This document shows, piece after piece, positions 45,088 to 51,728 of a DNA stretch of 64,000 nt. The position numbers and the translations under genes were made by a program. The notes under the pieces were generated by a model that saw only the letters and a list, made by a program, of their open reading frames with translations, was not told where the DNA came from and made no database searches. Position 1 is the first letter of the stretch. Each line of letters begins with the position of its first letter. This stretch comes from Amaricoccus macauensis (GTDB taxonomy: Bacteria > Pseudomonadota > Alphaproteobacteria > Rhodobacterales > Rhodobacteraceae). The DNA lies in the NCBI RefSeq assembly GCF_014201905.1, contig NZ_JACHFM010000002.1:496001-560000 (forward strand). The letters are read 5' to 3'.

Positions 45088-46104
45088 ATGCCGAGATCAG
45101 TGGCGCGCGCCCAGACGCCGGTTGCCTTCGTGGCCGCCATCGTCCGGGGCTATGCGCGTCGCGGGCGTGATCCGTCGGTGGCGTTGCGCGCGGCGGGGCT
45201 CGTGTCGGCGCAGCACCTCGATCCTGACGCACGCATTCCGCTCGAGGCCTTCGAGACGCTCTCCGCCCATGCCATGCGCGAGCTTGATGACGAGGCGCTT
45301 GGCTGGTTCTCGCGGCGCCTGCCCTGGGGCAGCTACGGGATGCTGCTGCGTGCGTCGCTGACCTCGCCCACGCTCGGCGTGGCGCTCGGACGCTGGACAC
45401 GCCACCACGGGCTCCTGACCGACGACGTAAGCATCAGTCTCCGGGTCGAGGGCGGCACCTCCGTTGTCCGGGTAGAGGAACGGGCGGAGCTCGGCGACCT
45501 GCGGGAATTCTGCCTGATGAGCCTGCTGCGGAACCTGCATGGCATCGCCTGCTGGCTCGCCGATTCGCGGATCGCGATCACGGACACGCGCTTCCCGGTT
45601 CCGGCGCCGACCTACGCCGAGGTCTGCGGGCGGATGTTCGGCGGTGCGATCGCGTTCGACGCGACCGCGGCGGAGCTGCGGTTTGACGCGGGCTACCTCG
45701 GCTTGCCGGTCGTGCGGGACGATGCGGCCCTCCGGCGCGTGCTGCAACGGCCGATCCCGCTCATGGCCCGGCAGTATCGCCAGGACCGGCAACTCTCGCA
45801 GCGCATCGCCGGGTTCATCGCCGCGAACCTCGGCCAGCCGCGGGACGCGGAGGAGGTGGCCCGCCATTTCGGCATCTCGCTCCGCAGCCTGCAGCGGTAC
45901 CTGCAGGCGGAGGGCACCTCCGTTCTCGATCTTGCCTTGCGGGCGCGGCGCGTTCGCGCGGAAGAGCTGCTGCGCAGCAGCGACCTGCCTCTGAAACGCG
46001 TGGCAAGCCTCTCCGGCTATCGCGACGAGTCGAGCTTCTGCCGGGCCTTCCGCCGCTGGACCGGCAAGACCCCGGCCGACTTCCGCCGGGCGGCGCAAGG
46101 GTAG
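45088..46104 (+). CDS. AraC-family transcriptional regulator
   Basis: About 338 residues. The N-terminal part (about 10-190) matches the Arabinose_bd domain of OruR/ArgR-type regulators (LPWGSYGMLLRASLTSPTLG); the C-terminal 100 residues hold two helix-turn-helix units: DAEEVARHFGISLRSLQRYL and RVASLSGYRDESSFCRAFRR ahead of WTGKTPADFRR. ATG 45088 follows GAGAGGG. The target is unknown; the repair gene pair starts about 100 bases downstream and may or may not be controlled by it. It is not an Ada protein, because the Cys-rich N-terminus is missing. Confidence 0.86.
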   Translation: MPRSVARAQTPVAFVAAIVRGYARRGRDPSVALRAAGLVSAQHLDPDARIPLEAFETLSAHAMRELDDEALGWFSRRLPWGSYGMLLRASLTSPTLGVALGRWTRHHGLLTDDVSISLRVEGGTSVVRVEERAELGDLREFCLMSLLRNLHGIACWLADSRIAITDTRFPVPAPTYAEVCGRMFGGAIAFDATAAELRFDAGYLGLPVVRDDAALRRVLQRPIPLMARQYRQDRQLSQRIAGFIAANLGQPRDAEEVARHFGISLRSLQRYLQAEGTSVLDLALRARRVRAEELLRSSDLPLKRVASLSGYRDESSFCRAFRRWTGKTPADFRRAAQG

Positions 46105-46202
46105 GGACCCCCGACCGGCGTGCTCAATGCGCAAGGATCGGAGTGCGACGGGCCCGGTTCGGAGGCAAGCTCTGACCAGAAGACAAGTCAGAGACATCAG
46201 GG

Positions 46203-46811
46203 ATGACAATGATGATCATCACACAACCGCACCCCGGTACGCCGACCCGTTCCGGCGTGTCCGGTGCCAGTGCCACCGAGGAAATCAGGTTCGCGCTCGG
46301 CCAGTCCTGCCTCGGCGCGATCCTTGTGGCATCGAGCACGCGGGGCGTCGTGGCGATCCTGCTCGGAGACGACCCGCATGATCTCGCGCGCGATCTTCAG
46401 GATCGCTTCCCGAGGGCGCGGCTGATCGGGATGGGCCATGAGATGCGCGGTGAGATGGCCCGTGAAATAGGTCGTGAGGCCCGCGCCCTGATCGCGCGGG
46501 TTTGCGACTTCATCGAGAGCCCGCGCACCAGGCTCGACCTGCCGCTCGATGTTCGCGGCACGGCGTTCCAGCGGCGCGTCTGGCAATCCGTTCAGGAAAT
46601 CCCGGTCGGCGAGCGCGTGTCATATTCGGAGCTCGCCCGCCGAATCGGCTCGCCACGTGCCACGCGCGCCGTCGCCGGGGCGTGCGCCGCCAACCCGGTG
46701 GCATTGGCTATCCCCTGCCATCGTGTCGTCCGCAACGACGGCGACCTGGCCGGCTATCGCTGGGGTGTCGGGCGCAAGCGCGAACTGCTGCGCAGGGAGG
46801 CCCGCGCATGA
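46203..46811 (+). CDS. ogt: Methylated-DNA-protein-cysteine methyltransferase
   Basis: Suicide repair protein that removes O6-alkyl groups from guanine. About 202 residues. The active-site motif is AIPCHRVVRNDG (nucleophile Cys172), the DNA-binding helix is VSYSELARRIGSPRATRAVA, and GTAFQRRVWQSVQEIPVGE opens the C-terminal domain. ATGs at 46203, 46209 and 46212 are in frame and cannot be separated. The stop overlaps the next gene as ATGA, tying it to the 2OG oxygenase. Confidence 0.92.
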   Translation: MTMMIITQPHPGTPTRSGVSGASATEEIRFALGQSCLGAILVASSTRGVVAILLGDDPHDLARDLQDRFPRARLIGMGHEMRGEMAREIGREARALIARVCDFIESPRTRLDLPLDVRGTAFQRRVWQSVQEIPVGERVSYSELARRIGSPRATRAVAGACAANPVALAIPCHRVVRNDGDLAGYRWGVGRKRELLRREARA

Positions 46812-47548
46812 ACCGGCTGGTGGTTGACGCCAATGCCCCGGTTTCCGCGGAGGCGCGGGTTGCCGCCTTCGACTGGACAGCACTCGCCGGGGATCTCGAC
46901 AGCTACGGGTGCGCCGTCCTGTCCGGGCTCCTCACGCCGGAGGAATGCCGGGGCGTCGTCGCGCTCTATCCGGACGAGAACCATTTCCGAAGCCACGTCA
47001 TCATGGCGCGTCACGGCTTCGGGAAGGGCGAGTACCGCTACTTCAGGTACCCGCTGCCCGATCTGATCGGCGGCATCCGCACGGCGCTCTATCCGCGCCT
47101 CGCGGGCGTCGCCAACGCATGGAGCGAGCGGATGGGGATGGAGCAGCGGTTCCCCGACGACCACGCCGCATTCCTGCGGCGGTGCCACGATGCCGGCCAG
47201 ACGCGGCCGACGCCGCTGCTGTTGCAGTACGTCGCCGGCGACTTCAATTGTCTGCATCAGGATCTCTACGGCGATCTGTGGTTCCCGATCCAGGTCGCGA
47301 TCCTTCTCTCCGAACCGGATCGCGATTTCACCGGCGGGGAGTTCGCCCTGACCGAACAGCGACCGCGGATGCAGAGCCGGGTCGAGGTCGTCCCGCTCCG
47401 GCAGGGGGATGCGGTCGCGTTCGCGGTCAACAGTCGCCCGGTCCGGGGAACGAAGGGCACCTACCGGGTGAACCTGCGCCACGGGGTCAGCCGCGTGCGT
47501 TCCGGGATGCGCCACACGCTTGGGGTCATCTTCCACGACGCCCGGTGA
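46808..47548 (+). CDS. 2-oxoglutarate/Fe(II)-dependent oxygenase, predicted alkylation-repair partner
   Basis: 246 residues with the double-stranded beta-helix core. Iron ligands are His150 and Asp152 in FNCLHQDLYGDL and His225 in YRVNLRHGVSRVR, and a following arginine can bind 2-oxoglutarate. TGGEFALTEQRPRMQSR and GDAVAFAVNSRPV are typical of an uncharacterised group related to prolyl hydroxylase-like enzymes. Translation is coupled to ogt. A role in oxidative demethylation of nucleic acid, as for AlkB, is inferred from context; the sequence is not a clear AlkB. Confidence 0.85.
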   Translation: MNRLVVDANAPVSAEARVAAFDWTALAGDLDSYGCAVLSGLLTPEECRGVVALYPDENHFRSHVIMARHGFGKGEYRYFRYPLPDLIGGIRTALYPRLAGVANAWSERMGMEQRFPDDHAAFLRRCHDAGQTRPTPLLLQYVAGDFNCLHQDLYGDLWFPIQVAILLSEPDRDFTGGEFALTEQRPRMQSRVEVVPLRQGDAVAFAVNSRPVRGTKGTYRVNLRHGVSRVRSGMRHTLGVIFHDAR

Positions 47549-47561
47549 ATGGCAGGAAGCG

Positions 47562-48116
47562 TTACTGCTCCCCGCCGACGGTCGGGGGTGCAGGATAGAT
47601 GACGCGTCCCAGCGGATCCTTCTCCACGCCCGGCGTCGGCGAGGCGTGTTCGAGATGCCCCGGCCCGAGCAGGTGATCGACGGCGTGGCCGTTCAGCAGC
47701 AGATGGTCGGCGATGATGCGGCGGTGGCAACGCCACCAGACGGCTTCCGAGCACATGAGGGCGAGCCGGTGGTCACGGCCGAGTTCGACCAGTTCACGAA
47801 ACCCGGCCGCGAACGCGTCGCCGAGCGCATAGTCGGCGTAGTTGTGGAAGCTCTGAACCCGCCACAGCGCATTGAGGCTCTCGTCGACGCTCCGCTGCCT
47901 CGGCCTCCTGCCGCCGAGGGCCGGGATGTGCCGGTAGCCGATCTGCACGCGCGCCAGTTCCTGCGGCAGACGGTCGATGTTGAAGTCGGGATTGCTGCGC
48001 GAGCGGGGAAAGGCGCGCACGTCGATCACCATCCCGATCCGGGCCGCGCGCAGCATGTCGATGAAGTCATCAAGGCTCCGACTGGAATGGCCGATGGTGA
48101 CGATCCGTGCGGCCAT
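47562..48116 (-). CDS. DUF488 family protein
   Basis: 184-residue cytoplasmic protein. It has the family opening IVTIGHSSRSLDDFIDMLRA, VIDVRAFPRSRSNPDFN, and the cysteine motif LALMCSEAVWWRCHRRIIAD. The biochemical role is unknown; the conserved Cys-Glu and Cys-His pairs suggest nucleic-acid or metal chemistry. Its start overlaps the DUF2945 stop (TGATG), so it is the third gene of the HTHP operon. Confidence 0.87.
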   Translation of the reverse strand: MAARIVTIGHSSRSLDDFIDMLRAARIGMVIDVRAFPRSRSNPDFNIDRLPQELARVQIGYRHIPALGGRRPRQRSVDESLNALWRVQSFHNYADYALGDAFAAGFRELVELGRDHRLALMCSEAVWWRCHRRIIADHLLLNGHAVDHLLGPGHLEHASPTPGVEKDPLGRVIYPAPPTVGGEQ

Positions 48117-48325
48117 CAGTCGATCTTCGTCAGGACGCCTTCCTTGTGGGCGGCGATGTGGTCGGTCTTGTCACTCTTGATCTCGTATTGCGGATCGTCC
48201 TTCGAGGCCCGATGCGTGTGACCCTTGTAGTCGAAATCCGCATGGTGAACCCGGATGATCCGGCCAGTGACGCGACCGGCCTCCGAGTTCCAGCTCACAT
48301 GATCGCCAACCGCAAATCTGTCCAT
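48116..48325 (-). CDS. DUF2945 (HVA1/Tudor-like) protein
   Basis: 69 residues from ATG 48325 (MDRFAVGDHVSWNSEAGR). A single small beta barrel, with TGRIIRVHHADFDYKGHTHR, then SKDDPQYEIKSDKTDHIAAH, as in the hypervirulence-associated Tudor-like family. Function is unknown. It lies 26 bases after the heme protein gene and overlaps the DUF488 start. Confidence 0.85.
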   Translation of the reverse strand: MDRFAVGDHVSWNSEAGRVTGRIIRVHHADFDYKGHTHRASKDDPQYEIKSDKTDHIAAHKEGVLTKID

Positions 48326-48351
48326 GACCGCCTCGCTTCGCGACCGACCGG

Positions 48352-48582
48352 TCAGTCGCGCCAATAGTTGTTGGCCGCGGCCACCGTCTGGAAATGGATG
48401 GCGATGACCTGCGACGAGGCGATCAGTTGCGCCGCATCCTGCTCGTAAGCGGCACGCACCCTGTCCCGCACCTCCGCCGAGGGCTGCGTCAGCTTCACAC
48501 CGACGCGAGCCAGCTTCGTCGCGAGCTCGAACCCCTCCTGCGCCGTTGCCGTCCTGAGCGACGGAAGCCAGCTATCAGCCAT
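48352..48582 (-). CDS. Hexameric tyrosine-coordinated heme protein (HTHP)
   Basis: 76-residue helical protein closely resembling the HTHP described from the marine Roseobacter-group species Ruegeria (Silicibacter) pomeroyi, a hexamer with six hemes and peroxidase and catalase activity. ADSWLPSLRTATAQEGFELA at the start and FQTVAAANNYWRD at the end are diagnostic. Tyr46 (AAYEQDAAQLI) aligns with the heme ligand Tyr45 when the initiator Met is removed. ATG 48582 follows GGAGGG. It leads an operon with DUF2945 and DUF488 genes. Probably cytoplasmic peroxide defence. Confidence 0.9.
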   Translation of the reverse strand: MADSWLPSLRTATAQEGFELATKLARVGVKLTQPSAEVRDRVRAAYEQDAAQLIASSQVIAIHFQTVAAANNYWRD

Positions 48583-48917
48583 TTCTCATTCCCTCCATGC
48601 AGTATTGTGAGGCCGGGCTGCCGGGCTTACCGGTCACCTGATCCCCGGGAACTGTGATATGTTGCTCTCTTCGCTAAAGACCACCCGGAGGTGCCTTTTA
48701 TTCCCACTCAACAGAGCGGCATCAATATCCCGCCGCCAAGGCCATGGCGAGCACGAGAGCGGCGTGGTCATGTGTCAGAGAGACCTCTGCGAACCTGGTA
48801 GAGGGGCGATCGACAGTTGCCGGGTGGTTTTTCGGGGGAGATAGCGGGTCGATGTCCCGAAGGCGCGGGACACTGGAAGGCCGTCCCCGGGTTGGGGGCG
48901 GCGAGCCCCGGCCCGTG

Positions 48918-49055
48918 TCATCGGGTGAGGACGTCGAGCCTGCGCAGGTTGAGAGCGAGGCAGAGCAGGTCGAGATCGGCGGCGTTGCGAACGAGGCCGC
49001 GATATCGGACCCGAACCCGGCCGTAGCTGCGCTTCAGCGTGGCGAAGAGACCATG
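48918..49055 (-). pseudogene. IS5-family transposase, C-terminal remnant
   Basis: 45 codons ending at a TGA (48918-48920) read LFATLKRSYGRVRVRYRG, then LVRNAADLDLLCLALNLRR. This is the conserved C-terminal end of IS5-group DDE transposases, just after the catalytic glutamate region. Everything upstream of HGLF is missing or out of frame. No terminal inverted repeat was identified with confidence. Confidence 0.75.
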
Positions 49056-49085
49056 CGAAGGCGCAGGCAAGCGCCCGCGCCTTCG
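49056..49085. repeat. Inverted repeat at the IS / AlbA_2 junction
   Basis: CGAAGGCGC and GCGCCTTCG, perfect 9-base arms with a 12-base spacer, exactly between the two gene fragments. It may mark the recombination point or be what is left of an element end. Confidence 0.5.
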
Positions 49086-49086
49086 T

Positions 49087-49239
49087 CGACGAGACGTCGG
49101 TCAGGCATTCCTTTCGGTCGCGCTCCGACGCCAAGGAGAGCGCTGCTTTGAATTCGAGCCCTTCGGCCTCCCGTGCGCGGTCCGCCAGCAACGTGTGCAG
49201 CGTCAGTGCATCAGCTTTCCCTCCGTGCCCGAAAAGCAT
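49087..49239 (-). pseudogene. AlbA_2-domain gene, 5' fragment
   Basis: From ATG 49239 (AAGGAGG eight bases upstream) the frame reads MLFGHGGKADALTLHTLLAD, then AEGLEFKAALSLASERDRKE and CLTDVSS. This is the start of the AlbA_2 (divergent AAA-4, Schlafen-like) DNA-binding domain; in intact relatives DVSS continues as FANT.GG. The match stops at the junction with the transposase remnant. The open frame runs on into transposase sequence, giving a chimera unlikely to function. Confidence 0.6.
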
Positions 49240-49323
49240 GGAGGTAGCCTCCTTAGGCATTTGCGAGTGGCTACTCGGCTCCTAAGAGCCTCACCAATTC
49301 ACCCGCTATGTATATGATTTAGT

Positions 49324-49398
49324 TGGCTCCGGCGGTAGGGATCGAACCTACGACCAATTGATTAACAGTCAACTGCTCTACCGCTGAGCTACGCCGGA
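49324..49398 (-). tRNA. tRNA-Asn (anticodon GTT)
   Basis: 75-base cloverleaf on the minus strand with encoded CCA. Acceptor TCCGGCG pairs with CGCCGGA, discriminator G, anticodon stem GTTGA/TCAAT around loop CTGTTAA, T loop TTCGATC. Its 3' end faces the gene-poor scar, the usual side for integrative elements. Confidence 0.95.
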
Positions 49399-49566
49399 AT
49401 GCCGCCCCCTTGAGGGTGGAGCAGCCTATAGCAAGGCCGACTCCGGGCGTCCAGCGGGAATTGCCGGGAGTTTCATGTTGCGCGCAAGTCGATGGCCAAG
49501 CGGACGGCGTGCCTTGCATTGTGCGGGGATGTCGCCAGATCATGCGTGGAGAATGAAGGCATCACG

Positions 49567-50268
49567 ATGAATACGCGACGCGATGTGCCGGCCGCTCCCG
49601 CCCGGCAGCAGGGCTCGGCAGTCGAGGCGTTTCTCGCCGAGGCGCGGGCGATCGGCCGGCCCGGTGCCGGGGCGCGGGGGCGGCTCGTCTTCGCACTCGA
49701 TGCAACGCTCAGCCGGCAGCCGACCTGGGACATCGCCTGCGACCTGCAGGCGGCGATGTTCGATGCGGTCGGGGAGGGCGGGCTCGCGGTGCAGCTTGTC
49801 TATTACCGCGGCGTGGGCGAGGCGCGCGCATCCGGCTGGGTGGAGCGCGCCCAGCAGCTGAAGCGGCTGATGACCCGGATCGACTGCCGCGGCGGGCGGA
49901 CGCAGATCGGCCGGGTGCTCGAACACGCGGAAAGCGCCGGGCAGAGGGCGCCGGTGGCCGCGCTGGTCTTCATCGGCGATGCCATGGAGGAGAACCCGGA
50001 CCTGCTCGCGGATGCGGCCGCGCGTCTCGCCCTGCGCGGGACGCGGGCGTTCCTGTTTCAGGAGGGTGCCGACAAGGCAGCGGCGCGGACGTTCAGCGAG
50101 ATCGCCCGGCTGACCCGCGGGGCGCATCTGCCGTTCGACGAGGGGTCGGCCGCCGGGCTCGCCGATCTGCTCGGATCAATAGCCGCGTTCGCGGGCGGCG
50201 GTTTCGCCGCGCTCGAGGCGCGCGGCACGCCGGGGGCGCGGCGGCTTCTCGCGGACCTTGGGCCATGA
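49567..50268 (+). CDS. von Willebrand factor A-like domain protein
   Basis: Cytoplasmic protein of about 233 residues. One vWA-like fold: strand and metal-site analogue GRLVFALDATLSRQPTWD (the usual DxSxS is DATLS here), LAVQLVYYRGVGEA, GGRTQIGRVLEHAESAG with the conserved Thr, and AALVFIGDAMEENPD. It starts at ATG 49567 and its stop overlaps the J-domain gene (ATGA). vWA proteins often act with chaperones or AAA+ proteins in complex assembly. The specific partner is unknown. Confidence 0.82.
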   Translation: MNTRRDVPAAPARQQGSAVEAFLAEARAIGRPGAGARGRLVFALDATLSRQPTWDIACDLQAAMFDAVGEGGLAVQLVYYRGVGEARASGWVERAQQLKRLMTRIDCRGGRTQIGRVLEHAESAGQRAPVAALVFIGDAMEENPDLLADAAARLALRGTRAFLFQEGADKAAARTFSEIARLTRGAHLPFDEGSAAGLADLLGSIAAFAGGGFAALEARGTPGARRLLADLGP

Positions 50269-50957
50269 CTGCCCCGATCTGGGCCAGTCTCGCGCTCCTC
50301 GCCTTCGGGGCAATCGCCATCCTCTTCCAGACCCAGCCGCGCGAGCGTGCGTTTGCGATCCTCGTCTTCGTTCTCGCGGCCGTCTTCGCGGCGCTGCGGC
50401 TGGTACCCCTCGCGGTGGCCGCGGTGCTGGGTGGGCTCTGGCTCTGGCGCGGCATGCCGACGGGGCGAGCCTCGACAAGCCGGCCATTGCCCGGTTGGGC
50501 CAGTCGGCCGGCCCCCGAGCACGCCGAGGTGCGGAGCGCGGGGCTCCGCATGACGCTTGATCGCGTGAGCGGCGAGATGGACGGCGAGGTGTTGCAGGGG
50601 CCTGACGTCGGGCGGCGCCTCAGCGATCTCGGCCCGGATGCGATCCGCGCGCTCGCAGCGGCATTCGAGGCGGCGGGCGATGAGGAAAGCCTCGCGCTGC
50701 TTCTCGCCTGGCTGGACCGTGCCGGCCGGCGGGGCGAGGCCGCGCCGGGTGGGGCGGCTTCGGGCGCGCCGATGACCGAGGCGGAGGCCTACGGCGTGCT
50801 CGGCCTCACGCCCGGGGCAAGCCTCGACGAGGTGCGCGCGGCCTACCGCCGGCTGATGCGGCGGGTGCATCCCGACCTCGGCGGCTCGGATGCGCTCGCG
50901 GCGATGCTGAACGCCGCGAAGGACGTGCTCGACCCGGGCGAGGGGGGCGGAGCGTGA
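50265..50957 (+). CDS. Membrane protein with C-terminal J domain
   Basis: 230 residues. The N-terminal ~65 residues contain membrane helices (ASLALLAFGAIAILF and ILVFVLAAVFAALRL). A middle helical domain (about 95-150) resembles the region preceding the J domain in related alphaproteobacterial proteins. A J domain forms the C-terminus (EAYGVLGLTPGASLDEVRAA, with the HPD motif in RRVHPDLGGSDA). This C-terminal placement recalls Tim14-type proteins. It should recruit DnaK to the membrane. Overlaps the genes on both sides. Confidence 0.85.
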   Translation: MTAPIWASLALLAFGAIAILFQTQPRERAFAILVFVLAAVFAALRLVPLAVAAVLGGLWLWRGMPTGRASTSRPLPGWASRPAPEHAEVRSAGLRMTLDRVSGEMDGEVLQGPDVGRRLSDLGPDAIRALAAAFEAAGDEESLALLLAWLDRAGRRGEAAPGGAASGAPMTEAEAYGVLGLTPGASLDEVRAAYRRLMRRVHPDLGGSDALAAMLNAAKDVLDPGEGGGA

Positions 50958-51640
50958 GCTGGAAGCACCGGCACCGGTCGTTCTATACCGAGGCCTGGCC
51001 CGAGCCGGAGGATCCCGAGCTCGACCCGAGGCGCACGGCTCTGCTCGTGGTCGACGTGCAGAACGTCTATCTGGATTTCCCCGACCCCGCCACGCTGGAA
51101 GCGGACGAACTTGTCGGATACCGCGCCTGGGCACCGTTTCATGTGCGGATGCGCGACGTGGTGGTGCCGAACGTCGCGCGGCTGCTCGCCCGGTTCCGCG
51201 GGGCCGACCTCGAAGTCGCTTACGTCAGGGTGGGAAGCTGGCGCGAGGACGGGTGCGACCGGCCGCGCGCCCGCCGTGCCGGAGGAAACGCACCGCTCCT
51301 CGCCACCGAGCCAGCGGCGCAGATCCCGGACTTGGTGGCGCCATTGCCGGGCGAGTTCGTGGCCACCAAGACCGGCGACAGCGCGCTGGCCGGAACCGGC
51401 CTCTGTCTTGCGCTCAGGACCCTCGGCATCACGGACGTGGTGGTGGCAGGGGTTTTGACCGACCAGTGCATCTCCTCCACGGTGCGTGGGCTTGCGGACG
51501 AAAACTTCCGGATCATCCTGGTCGAGGATGCCTGTGCTGCCGGGACCGACGAGATCCACGCGTCCGAGCTTGCGACGCTCAACCTCGTCTACTGCCGTGT
51601 GATGGAGACTGAAGAGCTTCTGCCGTTCCTGCCATCCTGA
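50954..51640 (+). CDS. Isochorismatase-like cysteine hydrolase
   Basis: 228 residues of the isochorismatase-like hydrolase superfamily. The catalytic triad is visible: Asp in ALLVVDVQNVYLDF, Lys in FVATKTGDSALAGTG and the nucleophile Cys in GVLTDQCISSTVRG, preceded by VVVAG. Members cleave amides such as nicotinamide, biuret or ureidoacrylate, or isochorismate. GTG start overlapping the J-domain stop (GTGA). No cue to the substrate. Confidence 0.85.
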   Translation: MSWKHRHRSFYTEAWPEPEDPELDPRRTALLVVDVQNVYLDFPDPATLEADELVGYRAWAPFHVRMRDVVVPNVARLLARFRGADLEVAYVRVGSWREDGCDRPRARRAGGNAPLLATEPAAQIPDLVAPLPGEFVATKTGDSALAGTGLCLALRTLGITDVVVAGVLTDQCISSTVRGLADENFRIILVEDACAAGTDEIHASELATLNLVYCRVMETEELLPFLPS

Positions 51641-51728
51641 CGAGCGAGCGTCCGCCGCCGACTTGTGTTGGAACCATGTGGACCGTGGCGGCTTAACCCC
51701 GAGGAATTCCTGAAAAACGAGGTTCACC

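Larger units (their letters stand above)
48583..49323. other. Gene-poor scar beside tRNA-Asn
   Basis: 741 bases without an intact gene. 48583-48917 shows no coding signal I trust. Then come a transposase C-terminal remnant (48918-49055), a 9-base inverted repeat (49056-49085), the first ~50 codons of an AlbA_2-type gene (49087-49239), and an AT-richer stretch (about 49290-49320) next to the tRNA. This looks like the residue of an element inserted at the tRNA and later deleted. Confidence 0.6.

Noticed and set aside
48775-49260. 161-codon frame across the scar as an intact gene
   Set aside because: Only its first part resembles AlbA_2; after 49087 it continues through transposase sequence in a wrong frame, so it is a chimeric artefact.
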